Shown: positions 43,487 to 52,783, counted from the first letter of the stretch. The stretch: 64,000 nt of DNA from Mesorhizobium sp. B2-7-2 (GCF_006440775.1 NZ_VFTZ01000005.1:186001-250000); one strand, 5' to 3'. Program-made: numbers and translations. Notes: generated by a model not told the origin, from the sequence alone.

Positions 43487-43789
43487 ATGGAATCCGCCGA
43501 GAAACTGTCCGTCACCGTCACGCCAGCCATGGCGCGCCTGATCCGCGAAAAGGTCGAGGACGGCTCCTACGGCTCGGCCAGCGAAGTTATCCGCGCCGCT
43601 CTTCGAGCCTTCCAGCGCGAGGAGGAGGAGCATGCCGAGCGCATGGCATCGATCCGTGCACGTGTGAAGGCTTCGCTTGAGGACAAGAGACCCTCCGTCC
43701 CGCTCGATGAAGCAATCGACCGGGTGAAGAACCGAATTTCACAGCTGGCGCAAGGCCATGATGATCCAGCGCCTCGTCGTCGTTCTTAG
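43487..43789 (+). CDS. ParD-like (ribbon-helix-helix) antitoxin
   Basis: 100 residues. The N-terminal ribbon-helix-helix (KLSVTVTPAMARLIREKVED, then GSYGSASEVIRAALRAFQ) is typical of ParD antitoxins, followed by a helical Glu/Arg-rich arm that would wrap the toxin. It should bind DNA as a dimer and repress the operon through the palindrome upstream. It overlaps the toxin start by 32 bp. With the toxin frameshifted, the antitoxin may now be a solitary regulator or rescue gene. Confidence 0.85.
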   Translation: MESAEKLSVTVTPAMARLIREKVEDGSYGSASEVIRAALRAFQREEEEHAERMASIRARVKASLEDKRPSVPLDEAIDRVKNRISQLAQGHDDPAPRRRS

Positions 43790-44092
43790 CGAAAACGCGA
43801 TCTCCGATCTCGAAACGATTGGCAGCTACATCCTTGAGAAGGCGGCGGCGAAAACGTCGCCAATGGCTTCATGGATCGGATTAGAGAGCGCTGCCGAAGC
43901 ATCGGCAACGCACCTCGCGGCGGCCGCTCGCGCGATGACATCGCACCGGGGCTACGAACCGTCCCTTTCGAACATTCCGCGGTCATCACCTATGTTGTCG
44001 AAAGCGATGTCGTTCTCATACTCAACATCTTCTACGGCGGCCGCGACTACGAGAGATTGATGCGCGACGGTGGTTCTGGCGATCAATCCTAA
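43758..44092 (+). pseudogene. ParE-like toxin, frameshifted
   Basis: The first 33 codons read as a ParE/RelE-type toxin start (RLVVVLSENAISDLETIGSY, then ILEKAAA). The frame then departs from the family at the run GGCGGCGGCGAAAAC (about 43840-43854). The missing C-terminal part is found one base back in another frame from about 43846: ENVANGFMDRIRERC, then AVITYVVESDVVLILNIFYG and RDYERLMRD, the classical ParE C-terminus. A one-base deletion, perhaps in the GCG repeat, explains it; ribosomal -1 slippage on AAAA is a less likely alternative. Unless corrected, no active toxin is made. Confidence 0.8.
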
Positions 44093-44100
44093 GGCGTTGA

Positions 44101-45054
44101 TTACTCCGCCGGCTCCGCCCTCGCTCCCGGCAATCCCGGCTTGCCCGCCTCTCCCGGATTCCTCCGCACATAAGCCGCCTTCAGCGTCTCGGACGTATCG
44201 CGCGAGCCGTCATGGCTCCAGCCCGGCGGCTGGATGAGATAGTTGACGCGCTGACCAGGCGTCAGCCCCGGCGCCAGCGCATCCTTGAACATGCCGATCC
44301 ATTCGTGGAAGGCCACCTTCAGCGGATTGAAGGTGCCGATGTTCTTGACGATGCCGTAGCGCGGCCGGTCCTCCTCCAGCTCCTCGACGAAGGTCCCGAA
44401 CATGCGGTCCCAGACAATCAGCGTGCCGGCATAGTTGGCGTCGAGATAGCGCGGATTGGTGGCGTGGTGGACACGGTGGTGGGAGGGCGTGTTGAAGATG
44501 AATTCGAACCAGCCCCACATCTTGCCGATCGTTTCGGTGTGAATCCAGAACTGCCAGACCAGGTTGAAGCCGAAGACGAAGGCGATCACCGCAGGATGGA
44601 AGCCGAGCAGCACCAGCGGCGCCTGCAGGATGAAGGTGAAGGTGAACAGCCCTGTCCAGCTTTGTCTTAGCGCCGTCGAGAGATTGTAGTGCTGGCTGGA
44701 ATGATGGTTGACGTGCTCGGCCCATACCCAGCGCACCCGGTGCGCGATGCGGTGATAGACATAGTAGCGCAGGTCGTCGAGCAGGAAGGCGGCGACAAAA
44801 ACCCAGATCGACAGGCCGAGATTGAAGAAGCGGAATTGCCACAGCCACAGCAGCGCCCAATAGGACACGACGCCGAGCAGCAAGCCTGCGACGACATTGC
44901 CGGTCCCCATCATCAGGCTGGTCAGCGTGTCGCGCGTCTCGAACGATCCCTTGGCGCGGCCGGTGCGCACCAGCCAAAGCTCGATCAGGATCGCCGCGAC
45001 GAAGAACGGGATCGCAAGCTGGGTGACCTGCGGGAAATTATACTCGTCCATCAC
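44101..45054 (-). CDS. Sterol desaturase / fatty acid hydroxylase family protein
   Basis: A 317-residue membrane di-iron enzyme. The three His clusters are HRIAH, HVNHH and HHRVHH, in a DDLRYYVYHRIAHRVRWVWA context, flanked by four or five transmembrane helices. Family members hydroxylate or desaturate fatty acids, sterols or carotenoid-like lipids; the bacterial substrate here is unknown. Its ATG overlaps the stop of the next gene upstream (ATGA). It converges with the toxin remnant. Confidence 0.9.
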   Translation of the reverse strand: MMDEYNFPQVTQLAIPFFVAAILIELWLVRTGRAKGSFETRDTLTSLMMGTGNVVAGLLLGVVSYWALLWLWQFRFFNLGLSIWVFVAAFLLDDLRYYVYHRIAHRVRWVWAEHVNHHSSQHYNLSTALRQSWTGLFTFTFILQAPLVLLGFHPAVIAFVFGFNLVWQFWIHTETIGKMWGWFEFIFNTPSHHRVHHATNPRYLDANYAGTLIVWDRMFGTFVEELEEDRPRYGIVKNIGTFNPLKVAFHEWIGMFKDALAPGLTPGQRVNYLIQPPGWSHDGSRDTSETLKAAYVRRNPGEAGKPGLPGARAEPAE

Positions 45055-45476
45055 GCCGCCTCCCGGATCCGATCATGGCTTTGCAATGCCGCCGCCACGG
45101 CCAGCGCGCCGGCTTCGTCGGCAAAAGCAAACCGCCCGCCTTTCCAGGTGAAATCATCGAGCCGCAGCGAAATCGCGCTTCCTTCCCTGGTCAGCGCCAG
45201 AATGTCGCGCGGCGTGACGATACGCGTCAGAAAACAATCGCCTATGCTCCGGACGATGCCGCAGCGCTGCGGACCGAGATCGAGAAACGCGGCATGGCTG
45301 TCGGCTGTCAGCCGCACGGTACTCGGTCTTTCGTCGGGAAAATCCTCGGCAAAGCGTGCGAGCGCATGATCGACGCCGGCAAGCGTCGCGGTCGTCGTAC
45401 CGCCGGTGAAATGCACGGCGGCGACCGACAACGCGATACCGAACACGACAAGGACGACCAGGACTGGCAGGCTCAT
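45051..45476 (-). CDS. Membrane-anchored hypothetical protein
   Basis: About 141 residues from the ATG at 45476, with one N-terminal transmembrane helix (LPVLVVLVVFGIALSVAAVH) and a soluble domain with RPSTVRLTADSHAAFLDLG, two Cys (QRCGIV, GDCFLTR) and DFTWKGGRFAFADEAGA. It is translationally coupled to the sterol-desaturase-like gene downstream. Likely periplasmic. Probably conserved in Rhizobiales; no function known. Confidence 0.65.
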   Translation of the reverse strand: MSLPVLVVLVVFGIALSVAAVHFTGGTTTATLAGVDHALARFAEDFPDERPSTVRLTADSHAAFLDLGPQRCGIVRSIGDCFLTRIVTPRDILALTREGSAISLRLDDFTWKGGRFAFADEAGALAVAAALQSHDRIREAA

Positions 45477-45552
45477 GGAAAGACGGCTCCTCCGGCGGGC
45501 CGCATTTCTTTGACGCGAGTCCACGCATCGGAATCCCTAGCACGGTTGACGT

Positions 45553-46422
45553 TTACGTCAAAGGGGGCGTCCAGCCCCGCATCGCATGACGCAGGAGCAG
45601 CCAGTGTCGGCGCAAGGTTGAGAGCGTTGCCGTCGCACTGAGCGGCGACCCCGCCTTCTCCATCCTGTCGAGATAGGCATGGGTTAGCGCCAGCGGCAGG
45701 AAGGCGGGCCGCAGCGCAACGGGAAGCGCCGGCGCACCTGTCTCGAAGGCGTTGAGATGCTCGCGCGCCAGCGCAATCATCGCCGTAACCGCGCGCTCGG
45801 CGGCTGCCCCGCCCTCGCCTTTGACGAACTCTTCCGGCGTCGTGCCGGCCGCCGAAAGGATGTCGGCGGGCACAAAACACTGTCCGCGCCGACGATGGAG
45901 CGGCAGAAGCAACAACAAGCCGGTGATCGCCTGCGCGCAGCCGGCCCTGCCCGCCAGTTCGGCAAAGCCAGGCGCGGCGGCCGGATCGAGCGCCATCGCC
46001 ACAAGTTGGATCAGCGCCGCGGCCGTCTCGCCGCAATAGCCTTCGAGATCGGTCCGCGACGGCATCGGGTCGTCATAGAGATCGAAGATGCGCGCCTCGA
46101 GCATGTTGTCGAAAGCAGCCTTCGGCAACCGGCAGGCGGCGATCGTCGCGCGCAGGGCGTCGGCTGTCGGATGGCCTGTCTCGGCATCGCCTTCGGCCGA
46201 AATGACGTCTCGCCACCATTGCAGCCTGACCTCGCCCGGCAGCGGCTCATGGATGCGATCGCGCACGCCGGCAATCTCTGCATTGAAGGCGTAGAGCGCG
46301 AGCAGCGCGTCGCGCTTGTCGGCCGGCGCATAAAGCGCCGACAGATACCGGTCATGGTCGGCAGCGCGCACCGCATCCATGACGATGTCGCCATTCTTGA
46401 TGATGTTGGACGCGCCGGCCAT
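45553..46422 (-). CDS. Phytoene/squalene synthase family protein (NDUFAF6-like)
   Basis: A 289-residue trans-prenyltransferase-fold protein. It contains DHDRYLSALYAPADKRDALL, ALYAFNAEIAGVRDRI, RLQWWRDVI and DLEGYCGETAA. The strict DxxxD pairs of active phytoene/squalene synthases are not seen; the pattern instead fits the group containing the human complex I assembly factor NDUFAF6. The gene directly upstream is related to another such factor, NDUFAF3, which supports a non-enzymatic or respiratory-assembly role. It follows the Mth938-like gene with no gap. Confidence 0.8.
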   Translation of the reverse strand: MAGASNIIKNGDIVMDAVRAADHDRYLSALYAPADKRDALLALYAFNAEIAGVRDRIHEPLPGEVRLQWWRDVISAEGDAETGHPTADALRATIAACRLPKAAFDNMLEARIFDLYDDPMPSRTDLEGYCGETAAALIQLVAMALDPAAAPGFAELAGRAGCAQAITGLLLLLPLHRRRGQCFVPADILSAAGTTPEEFVKGEGGAAAERAVTAMIALAREHLNAFETGAPALPVALRPAFLPLALTHAYLDRMEKAGSPLSATATLSTLRRHWLLLRHAMRGWTPPLT

Positions 46423-46812
46423 TCAATCGACGGCGATCAGCGCCGCGGCCACGGCGCGGTCTTCGGCGAGCAGCACATTGTAGGTCCGCACTGCCGCTCC
46501 CGTCGACATCGGGTCGGCCGAGATCCCGGCCTCCTTGAGCGCGGCGCGCAGTGCCGCCGGCAGCGGCCGCAGTTCCTTGCCCATGCCGACCAGCAGGATC
46601 TCCACCTTGCCGGCCTCGGCGAACAGCCTGTCGAAATCCGCGGCCTTCAGCGCCAGCGGATCGGCCGGCTCCCAGCCATGGATGCCTGACGGCAGGACGA
46701 GCAGCGATCCGCGATGCGACATGTCGGCAAAGCGAAAGCCGCCATTGCCATAGGCCTCGATCGGCGCCTTGCCCGGGAAATGCGCCTCGCGGATGATGAT
46801 GCCTTTGGCCAT
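46423..46812 (-). CDS. Mth938-like domain protein (NDUFAF3 homolog)
   Basis: A 129-residue alpha/beta protein of the MTH938/DUF498 fold, with IIIREAHFPGKAPIEAYGNG, GSLLVLPSGIHGWEP, KVEILLVGMGKELRPLP and AVRTYNVLLAEDRAVAAALIAVD. The human member, NDUFAF3, assembles respiratory complex I. It stands downstream of secDF and immediately before the phytoene-synthase-like gene, giving the order yajC-secDF-NDUFAF3-like-NDUFAF6-like that I recall from other alphaproteobacteria. Confidence 0.85.
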   Translation of the reverse strand: MAKGIIIREAHFPGKAPIEAYGNGGFRFADMSHRGSLLVLPSGIHGWEPADPLALKAADFDRLFAEAGKVEILLVGMGKELRPLPAALRAALKEAGISADPMSTGAAVRTYNVLLAEDRAVAAALIAVD

Positions 46813-46840
46813 GGCTTTAGAACATGATGCCGAAACGGCG

Positions 46841-49384
46841 TCAGGTCGCCACGGCCTTGCCGTTCACCGGCTTCTCCTCAGCCGAGGCCTGCGGCCTCAG
46901 CTTGAAGAGGATCAGCAGCGGCGCGGCGATGAAGATCGACGAATAGGTGCCGAACACCACGCCGAACAGCATCGCCAGCGTGAAGGAACGGATCACCTCG
47001 CCGCCGAACAGCACCAGTGCCAACAGCGCCAGCGACGTGGTGACGGAGGTCAGCGTGGTTCTGGACAGCGTCTCGTTGATGGCATTGTTCAAGAGCTGCG
47101 GCAGCGGCATTTTCTTGTATTTTCGCAGATCCTCACGAACGCGGTCATAGACCACGATGGTGTCGTTCAGCGAATAGCCGATGATAGTCAGGATTGCCGC
47201 CAGCGACGACTGGTTGAACTCCAGCCCTGACAAGACGAAGAAGCCGATCGTCATCACCACATCGTGCACCGTGGCCACGATGGCGCCGACGGCGAACTGC
47301 CATTCGAAGCGGAACCAGACATAGAGCAGGATGCCCGCCAGCGCGATCAGCATGGCGATCGTGCCCTGCTTGGCCAGCTCGCCTGAGACCGTCGGCCCGA
47401 CCACCTCGACGCGGCGGAAGTCATACTGGTCCTGCAGTTCGCCCCGCACCTTGTCGATCACGGTCTGCTCGGCATTCTCGCCGGCGTCCTGCGTGCCGAC
47501 ACGGATCAGCACGTCGTTCGGCGCACCGAACTGTTGCACCTGGATCTCGCCGATGTTGAGCTCGGACAGCCTGCTGCGGATGTCGCCGAGATTGGCGTCG
47601 CCCTGCTTGGACTGCACCTCGATCAGCGAGCCGCCCTTGAAGTCGATGCCGTAGTTGATGCCAAGGGTCAGGAACCCGACGACCGACAGGATCGACAAGG
47701 TGCTGGAGAGAGCAAACGTCCAGCGGCGGATGCCCATGAACGGGATCTTCGTGCCCGGCGGAATGAAGGTGACCGGCGCGCGCGGCAGTTCCTTCGGCCG
47801 GGCGCGGCGCAGCCAGATCGACACCAGCATGCGGGTGAAGGTGAAGGCGGTGAAGACCGTGGTCAGAATGCCGATCGCGTAGGTGATCGCAAAGCCCTTG
47901 ACCGGCCCTGTACCCAGCCAGAACAGCACCAGGGTGGCGATCAGCGAGGTGACGTTGGAATCGACGATCGTCGCCAGCGCCTTCGAGAAGCCGGTGTCGA
48001 TCGCCTGGATCACCGAGCGGCCGGCTCGCCGCTCCTCGCGGATGCGCTCGTAGATCAGAACGTTGGAGTCCACCGCCATGCCGATGGTGAGCACGATACC
48101 GGCGATGCCGGGCAAGGTCAGCGTGGCGCCGAGCAGCGACAGCGCGCCGACGATCATCGCCACGTGCACGGCCAACGCGATGTTGGCGAGGAAACCGAGG
48201 AACCCATAGGCGACGAACATGAAGGCGACGACGAGGATTGAGCCGATCACGCCAGCCACCTTGCCGGCGTGGATGGAGTCCTGACCGAGGCCCGGGCCGA
48301 CGGTACGCTCTTCGATGATGGTCAATTTGGCCGGCAGGGCGCCGGCGCGCAGCAAGACGGCGAGGTCGTTGGCGCTCTCGGTCGTGAAATTGCCGGAGAT
48401 CTGGCCGCTGCCGCCGAGGATCGGCTCGCGGATCACCGGTGCCGAAATCACCTGGTTGTCGAGCACGATGGCGAACGGCTTGCCGACATTCTGTTGGGTC
48501 GCCTGGCCGAACCTGGTCGCCCCGCGGGAATTGAAGGTGAACGAAACCACCGGCTCATTGGTCTGTGAATTATAAGTCGGCGTCGCATTCGACAGGTCTT
48601 CGCCCGAGACGATAACGCGGTTCTCGACGAGGTAAGGAACCGGAGGATCGTCCTGCGAATAAAGGACCGAGTCGCCAGCCGGCGGGCGATTCTTCATCGC
48701 GTCCTGGACCGGCACTGACGTGTCGACCATCTGGAACGTCAGCTTGGCGGTCTGACCGATGATGTCCTTGAGCCTTTGCGGGTTCTGGAGCCCGGGCACC
48801 TGGACCAGGATGCGGTCGTCGCCCTGCCGCTGCACGATCGGCTCGGTCGTGCCTAGCGCGTTGACGCGTCGCTCCACCACCTCGATCGCCTGCGAGAGCG
48901 CGGTCGAGGTGCGATATTTGATGCCCGCATCCGTGACGGTGAACTTCAACAGCCCAGGGTCGGAATCGTCCAGCGCCATCGACTGCACGGAGCCTCCGGC
49001 AAACAGACCGGCTGCGACCGGGTTGGTTATCGGCTTCAGCGCTGTCTTGGCGGCTTCGACCTGGCTCGAATCGTTGATGCGCACCTGCACGGTCCGGCCT
49101 GTCCCGCCAAGGCCGGTATATTGGATCTTGGCATCGCGCAGCAGCGTCCTGATCTCGTCGCGCGTCGTCTGCAGCTGATCCTTGATCAGGTCGTTCTGAT
49201 CCATCTGCAGCAGGATGTGCGAGCCGCCCTGAAGATCGAGGCCGAGCGTCATCTGCCGCTTCGGCACCCAGCTCGGCAATTGCGCCAGCGTGCTCGCCGG
49301 GAAGAGATTGGGCGCGGCGAGGATCACTGTGATGGCCACGGCGAGCCAGATCAGGATCATCTTCAGGCGCGAGAAATAGAGCAT
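46841..49384 (-). CDS. secDF: Protein translocase SecDF fusion
   Basis: An 847-residue RND-like membrane protein with SecD (about 1-510) and SecF (about 540-830) joined in one chain. SecD hallmarks are the P1 domain after helix 1 and GLDLQGGSHILLQMD; both halves have the GMAVDSNVLIYERIREE / GYSLNDTIVVYDRVREDL blocks in helices 4-5, where the Asp residues carry the proton relay. It uses proton motive force to pull proteins through SecYEG. YajC is encoded 54 bp upstream. A degenerate half of the type 1 palindrome lies just after its stop. Confidence 0.96.
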   Translation of the reverse strand: MLYFSRLKMILIWLAVAITVILAAPNLFPASTLAQLPSWVPKRQMTLGLDLQGGSHILLQMDQNDLIKDQLQTTRDEIRTLLRDAKIQYTGLGGTGRTVQVRINDSSQVEAAKTALKPITNPVAAGLFAGGSVQSMALDDSDPGLLKFTVTDAGIKYRTSTALSQAIEVVERRVNALGTTEPIVQRQGDDRILVQVPGLQNPQRLKDIIGQTAKLTFQMVDTSVPVQDAMKNRPPAGDSVLYSQDDPPVPYLVENRVIVSGEDLSNATPTYNSQTNEPVVSFTFNSRGATRFGQATQQNVGKPFAIVLDNQVISAPVIREPILGGSGQISGNFTTESANDLAVLLRAGALPAKLTIIEERTVGPGLGQDSIHAGKVAGVIGSILVVAFMFVAYGFLGFLANIALAVHVAMIVGALSLLGATLTLPGIAGIVLTIGMAVDSNVLIYERIREERRAGRSVIQAIDTGFSKALATIVDSNVTSLIATLVLFWLGTGPVKGFAITYAIGILTTVFTAFTFTRMLVSIWLRRARPKELPRAPVTFIPPGTKIPFMGIRRWTFALSSTLSILSVVGFLTLGINYGIDFKGGSLIEVQSKQGDANLGDIRSRLSELNIGEIQVQQFGAPNDVLIRVGTQDAGENAEQTVIDKVRGELQDQYDFRRVEVVGPTVSGELAKQGTIAMLIALAGILLYVWFRFEWQFAVGAIVATVHDVVMTIGFFVLSGLEFNQSSLAAILTIIGYSLNDTIVVYDRVREDLRKYKKMPLPQLLNNAINETLSRTTLTSVTTSLALLALVLFGGEVIRSFTLAMLFGVVFGTYSSIFIAAPLLILFKLRPQASAEEKPVNGKAVAT

Positions 49385-49438
49385 TCGTTTTATCCGTTCA
49401 GGCGTACAAGCGGCAGCGTTCCGCCATCGAGGTTAGGA

Positions 49439-49780
49439 TTACTTCTTGGCGTTCTGGTTCGCCACCGGCTCGCCCTTGACGCGCACATCCGAAATCGTGG
49501 AGCGCAGCGCCGTCACCTTGGTTCCGCCGCCGAGGTCGATCTCCAGCTCGTTGTCGTCGATCACCTTGGTCACCTTGCCGACGAAGCCGCCGCCGGTCAC
49601 CACCGTGTCGCCGCGGCGCACCGCCGACAGCATTTCCTGGCGCTTCTTCAGCTGCGCGCGCTGCGGCCGGATGATCAGAAAATACATGATTACGAAAATC
49701 AGGACAAACGGCAAAATCGAGATCAACATGTCTGGCGAGGCGCCGACGCCCTGGGCGTATGCCGGTGTAACGAACATCAA
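49439..49780 (-). CDS. yajC: Preprotein translocase subunit YajC
   Basis: A 113-residue protein with one N-terminal transmembrane helix (ISILPFVLIFVIMYFLII, then RPQRAQLKKRQEML) and a small beta-rich cytoplasmic domain (VVTGGGFVGKVTKVIDDNEL). It is part of the SecDF-YajC holotranslocon with secDF downstream. The ATG at 49780 is the usual family start (MFVTPAYAQG). Confidence 0.94.
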   Translation of the reverse strand: MMFVTPAYAQGVGASPDMLISILPFVLIFVIMYFLIIRPQRAQLKKRQEMLSAVRRGDTVVTGGGFVGKVTKVIDDNELEIDLGGGTKVTALRSTISDVRVKGEPVANQNAKK

Positions 49781-50045
49781 GAAACTCCTGGATGGTGAAA
49801 TACCGCCGGGGCGGCCCCGCGAAAATTTGGCCGGAATATAGTCGGTAAACTTGCCAATGCAACTGCGCTGCGAGCCCGATCCGTTGCTTTTCCAGCCGTT
49901 TGCGGCGTGCTAGAGCGTCGCAGCGGAAGCGGCTTCGAGGCCACCGAAAAGATCATGCTCCAACAAAAGCTTGGGCCTGGTTCTTGCAGCGATGTCATGG
50001 AAGCCGCTCCCACACGCTGAAATACCTCGACAAAAAAGACCTGAC

Positions 50046-50918
50046 ATGACCGACAGCATTGACGCATTGAACAAGAAACTCGACCGCCTGATCGAGGCAG
50101 TCGCTCGCCTTGCCCCGCCGCCCGTGCCGCAGACCGACCTCGGTGTTGCCGACTGTTTCGTGTGGCAGGCGGACCCTGGCTTTCTGGAACCGGTCCGCAA
50201 GGTCAACCGCGTCGACATCGGCCTGATCCGCGGCGTTGACCGCGTGCGCGACATCCTGCTCGACAACACCGAGCGTTTCGCGTCCGGCTATGCGGCCAAC
50301 AACGTGCTTTTGTGGGGCGCGCGCGGCATGGGCAAATCGTCCCTTGTCAAGGCCGTGCATGCCACCGTCAACGCCTCCGACAAGCTCGACCGGCCGCTGA
50401 AGCTGATCGAAATCCACCGCGAGGACATCGACACGCTGCCCAAGCTGATGGGTCTTCTGAAGGCGGCTCCCTGGCGCTTCATCCTGTTTTGCGATGACCT
50501 TTCCTTCGACCACGACGACACCTCGTACAAGTCGCTAAAGGCGGCGCTCGAAGGCGGCGTCGAGGGCCGGCCCAGCAACGTCATCTTCTACGCCACGTCC
50601 AACCGGCGGCATCTGTTGCCGCGCGACATGATCGACAATGAGCGCTCCACCGCCATCAACCCTTCGGAAGCGGTCGAGGAAAAGGTCTCGCTTTCTGACC
50701 GTTTCGGCCTGTGGCTCGGTTTCCACAAATGCTCGCAGGACGAATACCTCGACATGATCGACGGCTATGTCCGCTACCACGATCTGGCGATCGACCCCGA
50801 GCAGTTGCGCGCCGAGGCGCTGGAATGGGCAACCACGCGCGGCAGCCGTTCCGGCCGTGTCGCCTGGCAGTTCACGCAGGACCTCGCCGGGAGGCTCGGC
50901 AAGCCGCTGAAGGATTGA
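50046..50918 (+). CDS. DUF815 family ATP-binding protein
   Basis: A 290-residue AAA-like ATPase. Walker A is WGARGMGKSSLVKAV, Walker B FILFCDDLSFD, and a sensor region is FYATSNRRHLLPRDM; CVWQADPG-like FVWQADPGFLEPV and RFASGYAANNVLLWG are family-specific. DUF815 proteins are widespread but of unknown role. The ATG at 50046 begins with the helical MTDSIDALNKKLDRLIE segment. It is divergent from yajC, with an imperfect palindromic remnant in the gap (49911-49957). Confidence 0.88.
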   Translation: MTDSIDALNKKLDRLIEAVARLAPPPVPQTDLGVADCFVWQADPGFLEPVRKVNRVDIGLIRGVDRVRDILLDNTERFASGYAANNVLLWGARGMGKSSLVKAVHATVNASDKLDRPLKLIEIHREDIDTLPKLMGLLKAAPWRFILFCDDLSFDHDDTSYKSLKAALEGGVEGRPSNVIFYATSNRRHLLPRDMIDNERSTAINPSEAVEEKVSLSDRFGLWLGFHKCSQDEYLDMIDGYVRYHDLAIDPEQLRAEALEWATTRGSRSGRVAWQFTQDLAGRLGKPLKD

Positions 50919-50928
50919 AGCGTCAACG

Positions 50929-51765
50929 TCACTTGCGCGAGATCATCCGTCGCAGGTCGCGCGGCGTCTGGCCAGTCTCGCGGCGCATCCAATGCGCCAG
51001 ATGCGACTGATGCGCGAAGCCCGTCAATGCTGCAACCTCGCTCGTGCTTAGATCGCCTTGCTTGAGCAGAACGCGCGCCCTTTCCACGCGGCGTCGCAGC
51101 ACGTAGCGATGCAGGGTGACGCCCGTCGCCACCTTGAACCATGTCCGCAAGTGCGAGCTGCTCGCGCCGGCAACCCGGCTCAGCCGGTCAATCGAAAGCG
51201 GCTCGTGGAGAGCGGTCTCTATGTGTTCCAGAACCCGCTTGAGCTGCGCATCCGACAACCGGTTCGTTTGAACAATGCCTGGGCCATCGAGACCGAGCAG
51301 CCTCACCGCAAGGGCGGCGCCGATGCTGTCGGCAAACAAAGAGCCGCTCGGCGCGCCGGCATTGAGGTCGCTCTGCAGCGCTCGGGCGAGATATTCGATG
51401 CGCTGGTCACGAAGCAAATGGCGCGTGTCGAGCCGCCACGCTCGCGCCCTGCCGCCCAGTTCCGCGGCGACCCTTTCCATCAAAGCCGGCTGCAAGATGA
51501 TCTCAATTGTCTCGAACGGGGTTTCGGCGTCGAAGCCGCCCTCCTCGCCAGCCGGCACCAGGTCGATATCGCCGGCGCGCCTGACGAAATATCGCCCAAC
51601 CTGGTTGCAATAGGAGCGCGTTGCCGCACTTGCATGCACCATGATGCGATGATGTGGCGCCCGGGACAGGCGATGGACGCCTGCTTCGACATGCCGGGAG
51701 ACCATTGCTACGTCGGACGAGGATCGGGCCGGCTCGAATTGCGAAGGCATGCTCTCTCGATTCAT
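50929..51765 (-). CDS. AraC family transcriptional regulator
   Basis: 278 residues. The C-terminal 100 residues hold the two AraC HTH motifs (LSIDRLSRVAGASSSHLRTW and LSTSEVAALTGFAHQSHLAH) and the closing RRETGQTPRDLRR. The N-terminal part is an effector or dimerisation domain with a cupin-like VRRAGDIDLVPAGEEGGF segment. It lies divergent from the NAD-binding protein gene (96-bp gap), which is the likely target. Confidence 0.9.
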   Translation of the reverse strand: MNRESMPSQFEPARSSSDVAMVSRHVEAGVHRLSRAPHHRIMVHASAATRSYCNQVGRYFVRRAGDIDLVPAGEEGGFDAETPFETIEIILQPALMERVAAELGGRARAWRLDTRHLLRDQRIEYLARALQSDLNAGAPSGSLFADSIGAALAVRLLGLDGPGIVQTNRLSDAQLKRVLEHIETALHEPLSIDRLSRVAGASSSHLRTWFKVATGVTLHRYVLRRRVERARVLLKQGDLSTSEVAALTGFAHQSHLAHWMRRETGQTPRDLRRMISRK

Positions 51766-51861
51766 GGCAAAACCTGTCCAAGATTTGGCAATTCCCGCGC
51801 GATTTTCAACGCCGTGAACTCGTACTCACGCCTCTCCATCAAGCTTGGAAGAGAGGTTGCC

Positions 51862-52752
51862 ATGAGTTTCTATGTTGTTGTCGGCGCGGGCCCGGTTGGG
51901 CGCGAGACGGCTCGCCGTCTTGGCGAAGAAGGACACGACGTCGTTCTCACAAGCCGAAGCGTCGGTTCGAACGCGTTGCCGAATGTGCGGACGATACGGG
52001 CTGACGCCACGGACGCCGCGGAGCTGTCACGCCTCTGCCGAGGCGCCGATGCCATTTTGATGTGCGCCATGGCCACATATCATCGGTGGCCGACCGACTT
52101 TTTCCCCATAATCGACGGCACCGTGCGCGCGGCGGAAGCGGTCGGCGCGAAGCTCATCGTGCTCGGCAACCTCTATGGTTATGGGGAAAATGCCGACCGC
52201 CCGCTTCGCTCCGACATGTCTTTAGACCCGACTTCGAAGAAGGGAACCGCCAGGACCATTATGTGGCAGCGGGCGGTCCGCGCCAATGTGCCGGCGATCG
52301 AAGTGCGGTCCAGCGACTATCTCGGACATGGCGCGATCAGCTACTTCTCCCTGGTCGCGCTGCCCTCCATTATCGAAGGGAAGCCCACGGCCTTCATTGG
52401 AGACCTCGACGCAACTCATGCCTGGGCCTTCACCAAGGACGTCGCGAGCACGCTAGTCGCGGTCTCTCGCTACACGGGTGAATGGGGACGGGCGTTTCAC
52501 GTTCCTTCGCAATACGCGTCGCCCCGCGAGCTCATCCGGAAAACCGCGGCAATGCTCGGACAAGAGATTCCGGAAACACGCTCCTATTCCATCCCCGAGA
52601 TGAAAGCCCTTGGCATGCATGAGCTCATCGAGATGCGATACCTGTTCGAGAGCCCCTTGCTGGTCGATAGCTCCGACGCGGAGACACTTCTTGGCGTGAA
52701 GGCCAGCAGCCTTGAGGAGATGATTGCCGATACGCTGCGTGATCATCTCTGA
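51862..52752 (+). CDS. NAD(P)-binding Rossmann-fold (NmrA/epimerase-like) protein
   Basis: A 296-residue short-chain-like oxidoreductase. The dinucleotide site is VVVGAGPVGRETARRLGEEG (5-24), followed by TSRSVGS and the helper loop LIVLGNLYGYGEN, where the Tyr stands near the position of the usual catalytic Tyr. The domain continues with FIGDLDATHAWAFTKDVA. Substrate is unknown; an isoflavone-reductase-like or sugar-nucleotide-like reductase is possible. GAGAGG lies upstream of the ATG. It is divergent from the AraC gene and likely controlled by it. Confidence 0.85.
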   Translation: MSFYVVVGAGPVGRETARRLGEEGHDVVLTSRSVGSNALPNVRTIRADATDAAELSRLCRGADAILMCAMATYHRWPTDFFPIIDGTVRAAEAVGAKLIVLGNLYGYGENADRPLRSDMSLDPTSKKGTARTIMWQRAVRANVPAIEVRSSDYLGHGAISYFSLVALPSIIEGKPTAFIGDLDATHAWAFTKDVASTLVAVSRYTGEWGRAFHVPSQYASPRELIRKTAAMLGQEIPETRSYSIPEMKALGMHELIEMRYLFESPLLVDSSDAETLLGVKASSLEEMIADTLRDHL

Positions 52753-52783
52753 ACCGTGCGGGGAAGGCATCTTGCACGAATCT

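Noticed and set aside
43820..43860. Programmed -1 frameshift in the ParE gene
   Set aside because: No standard X-XXY-YYZ slippery heptamer in the right phase and no clear downstream pseudoknot; a simple deletion is a better explanation, although I cannot exclude slippage.
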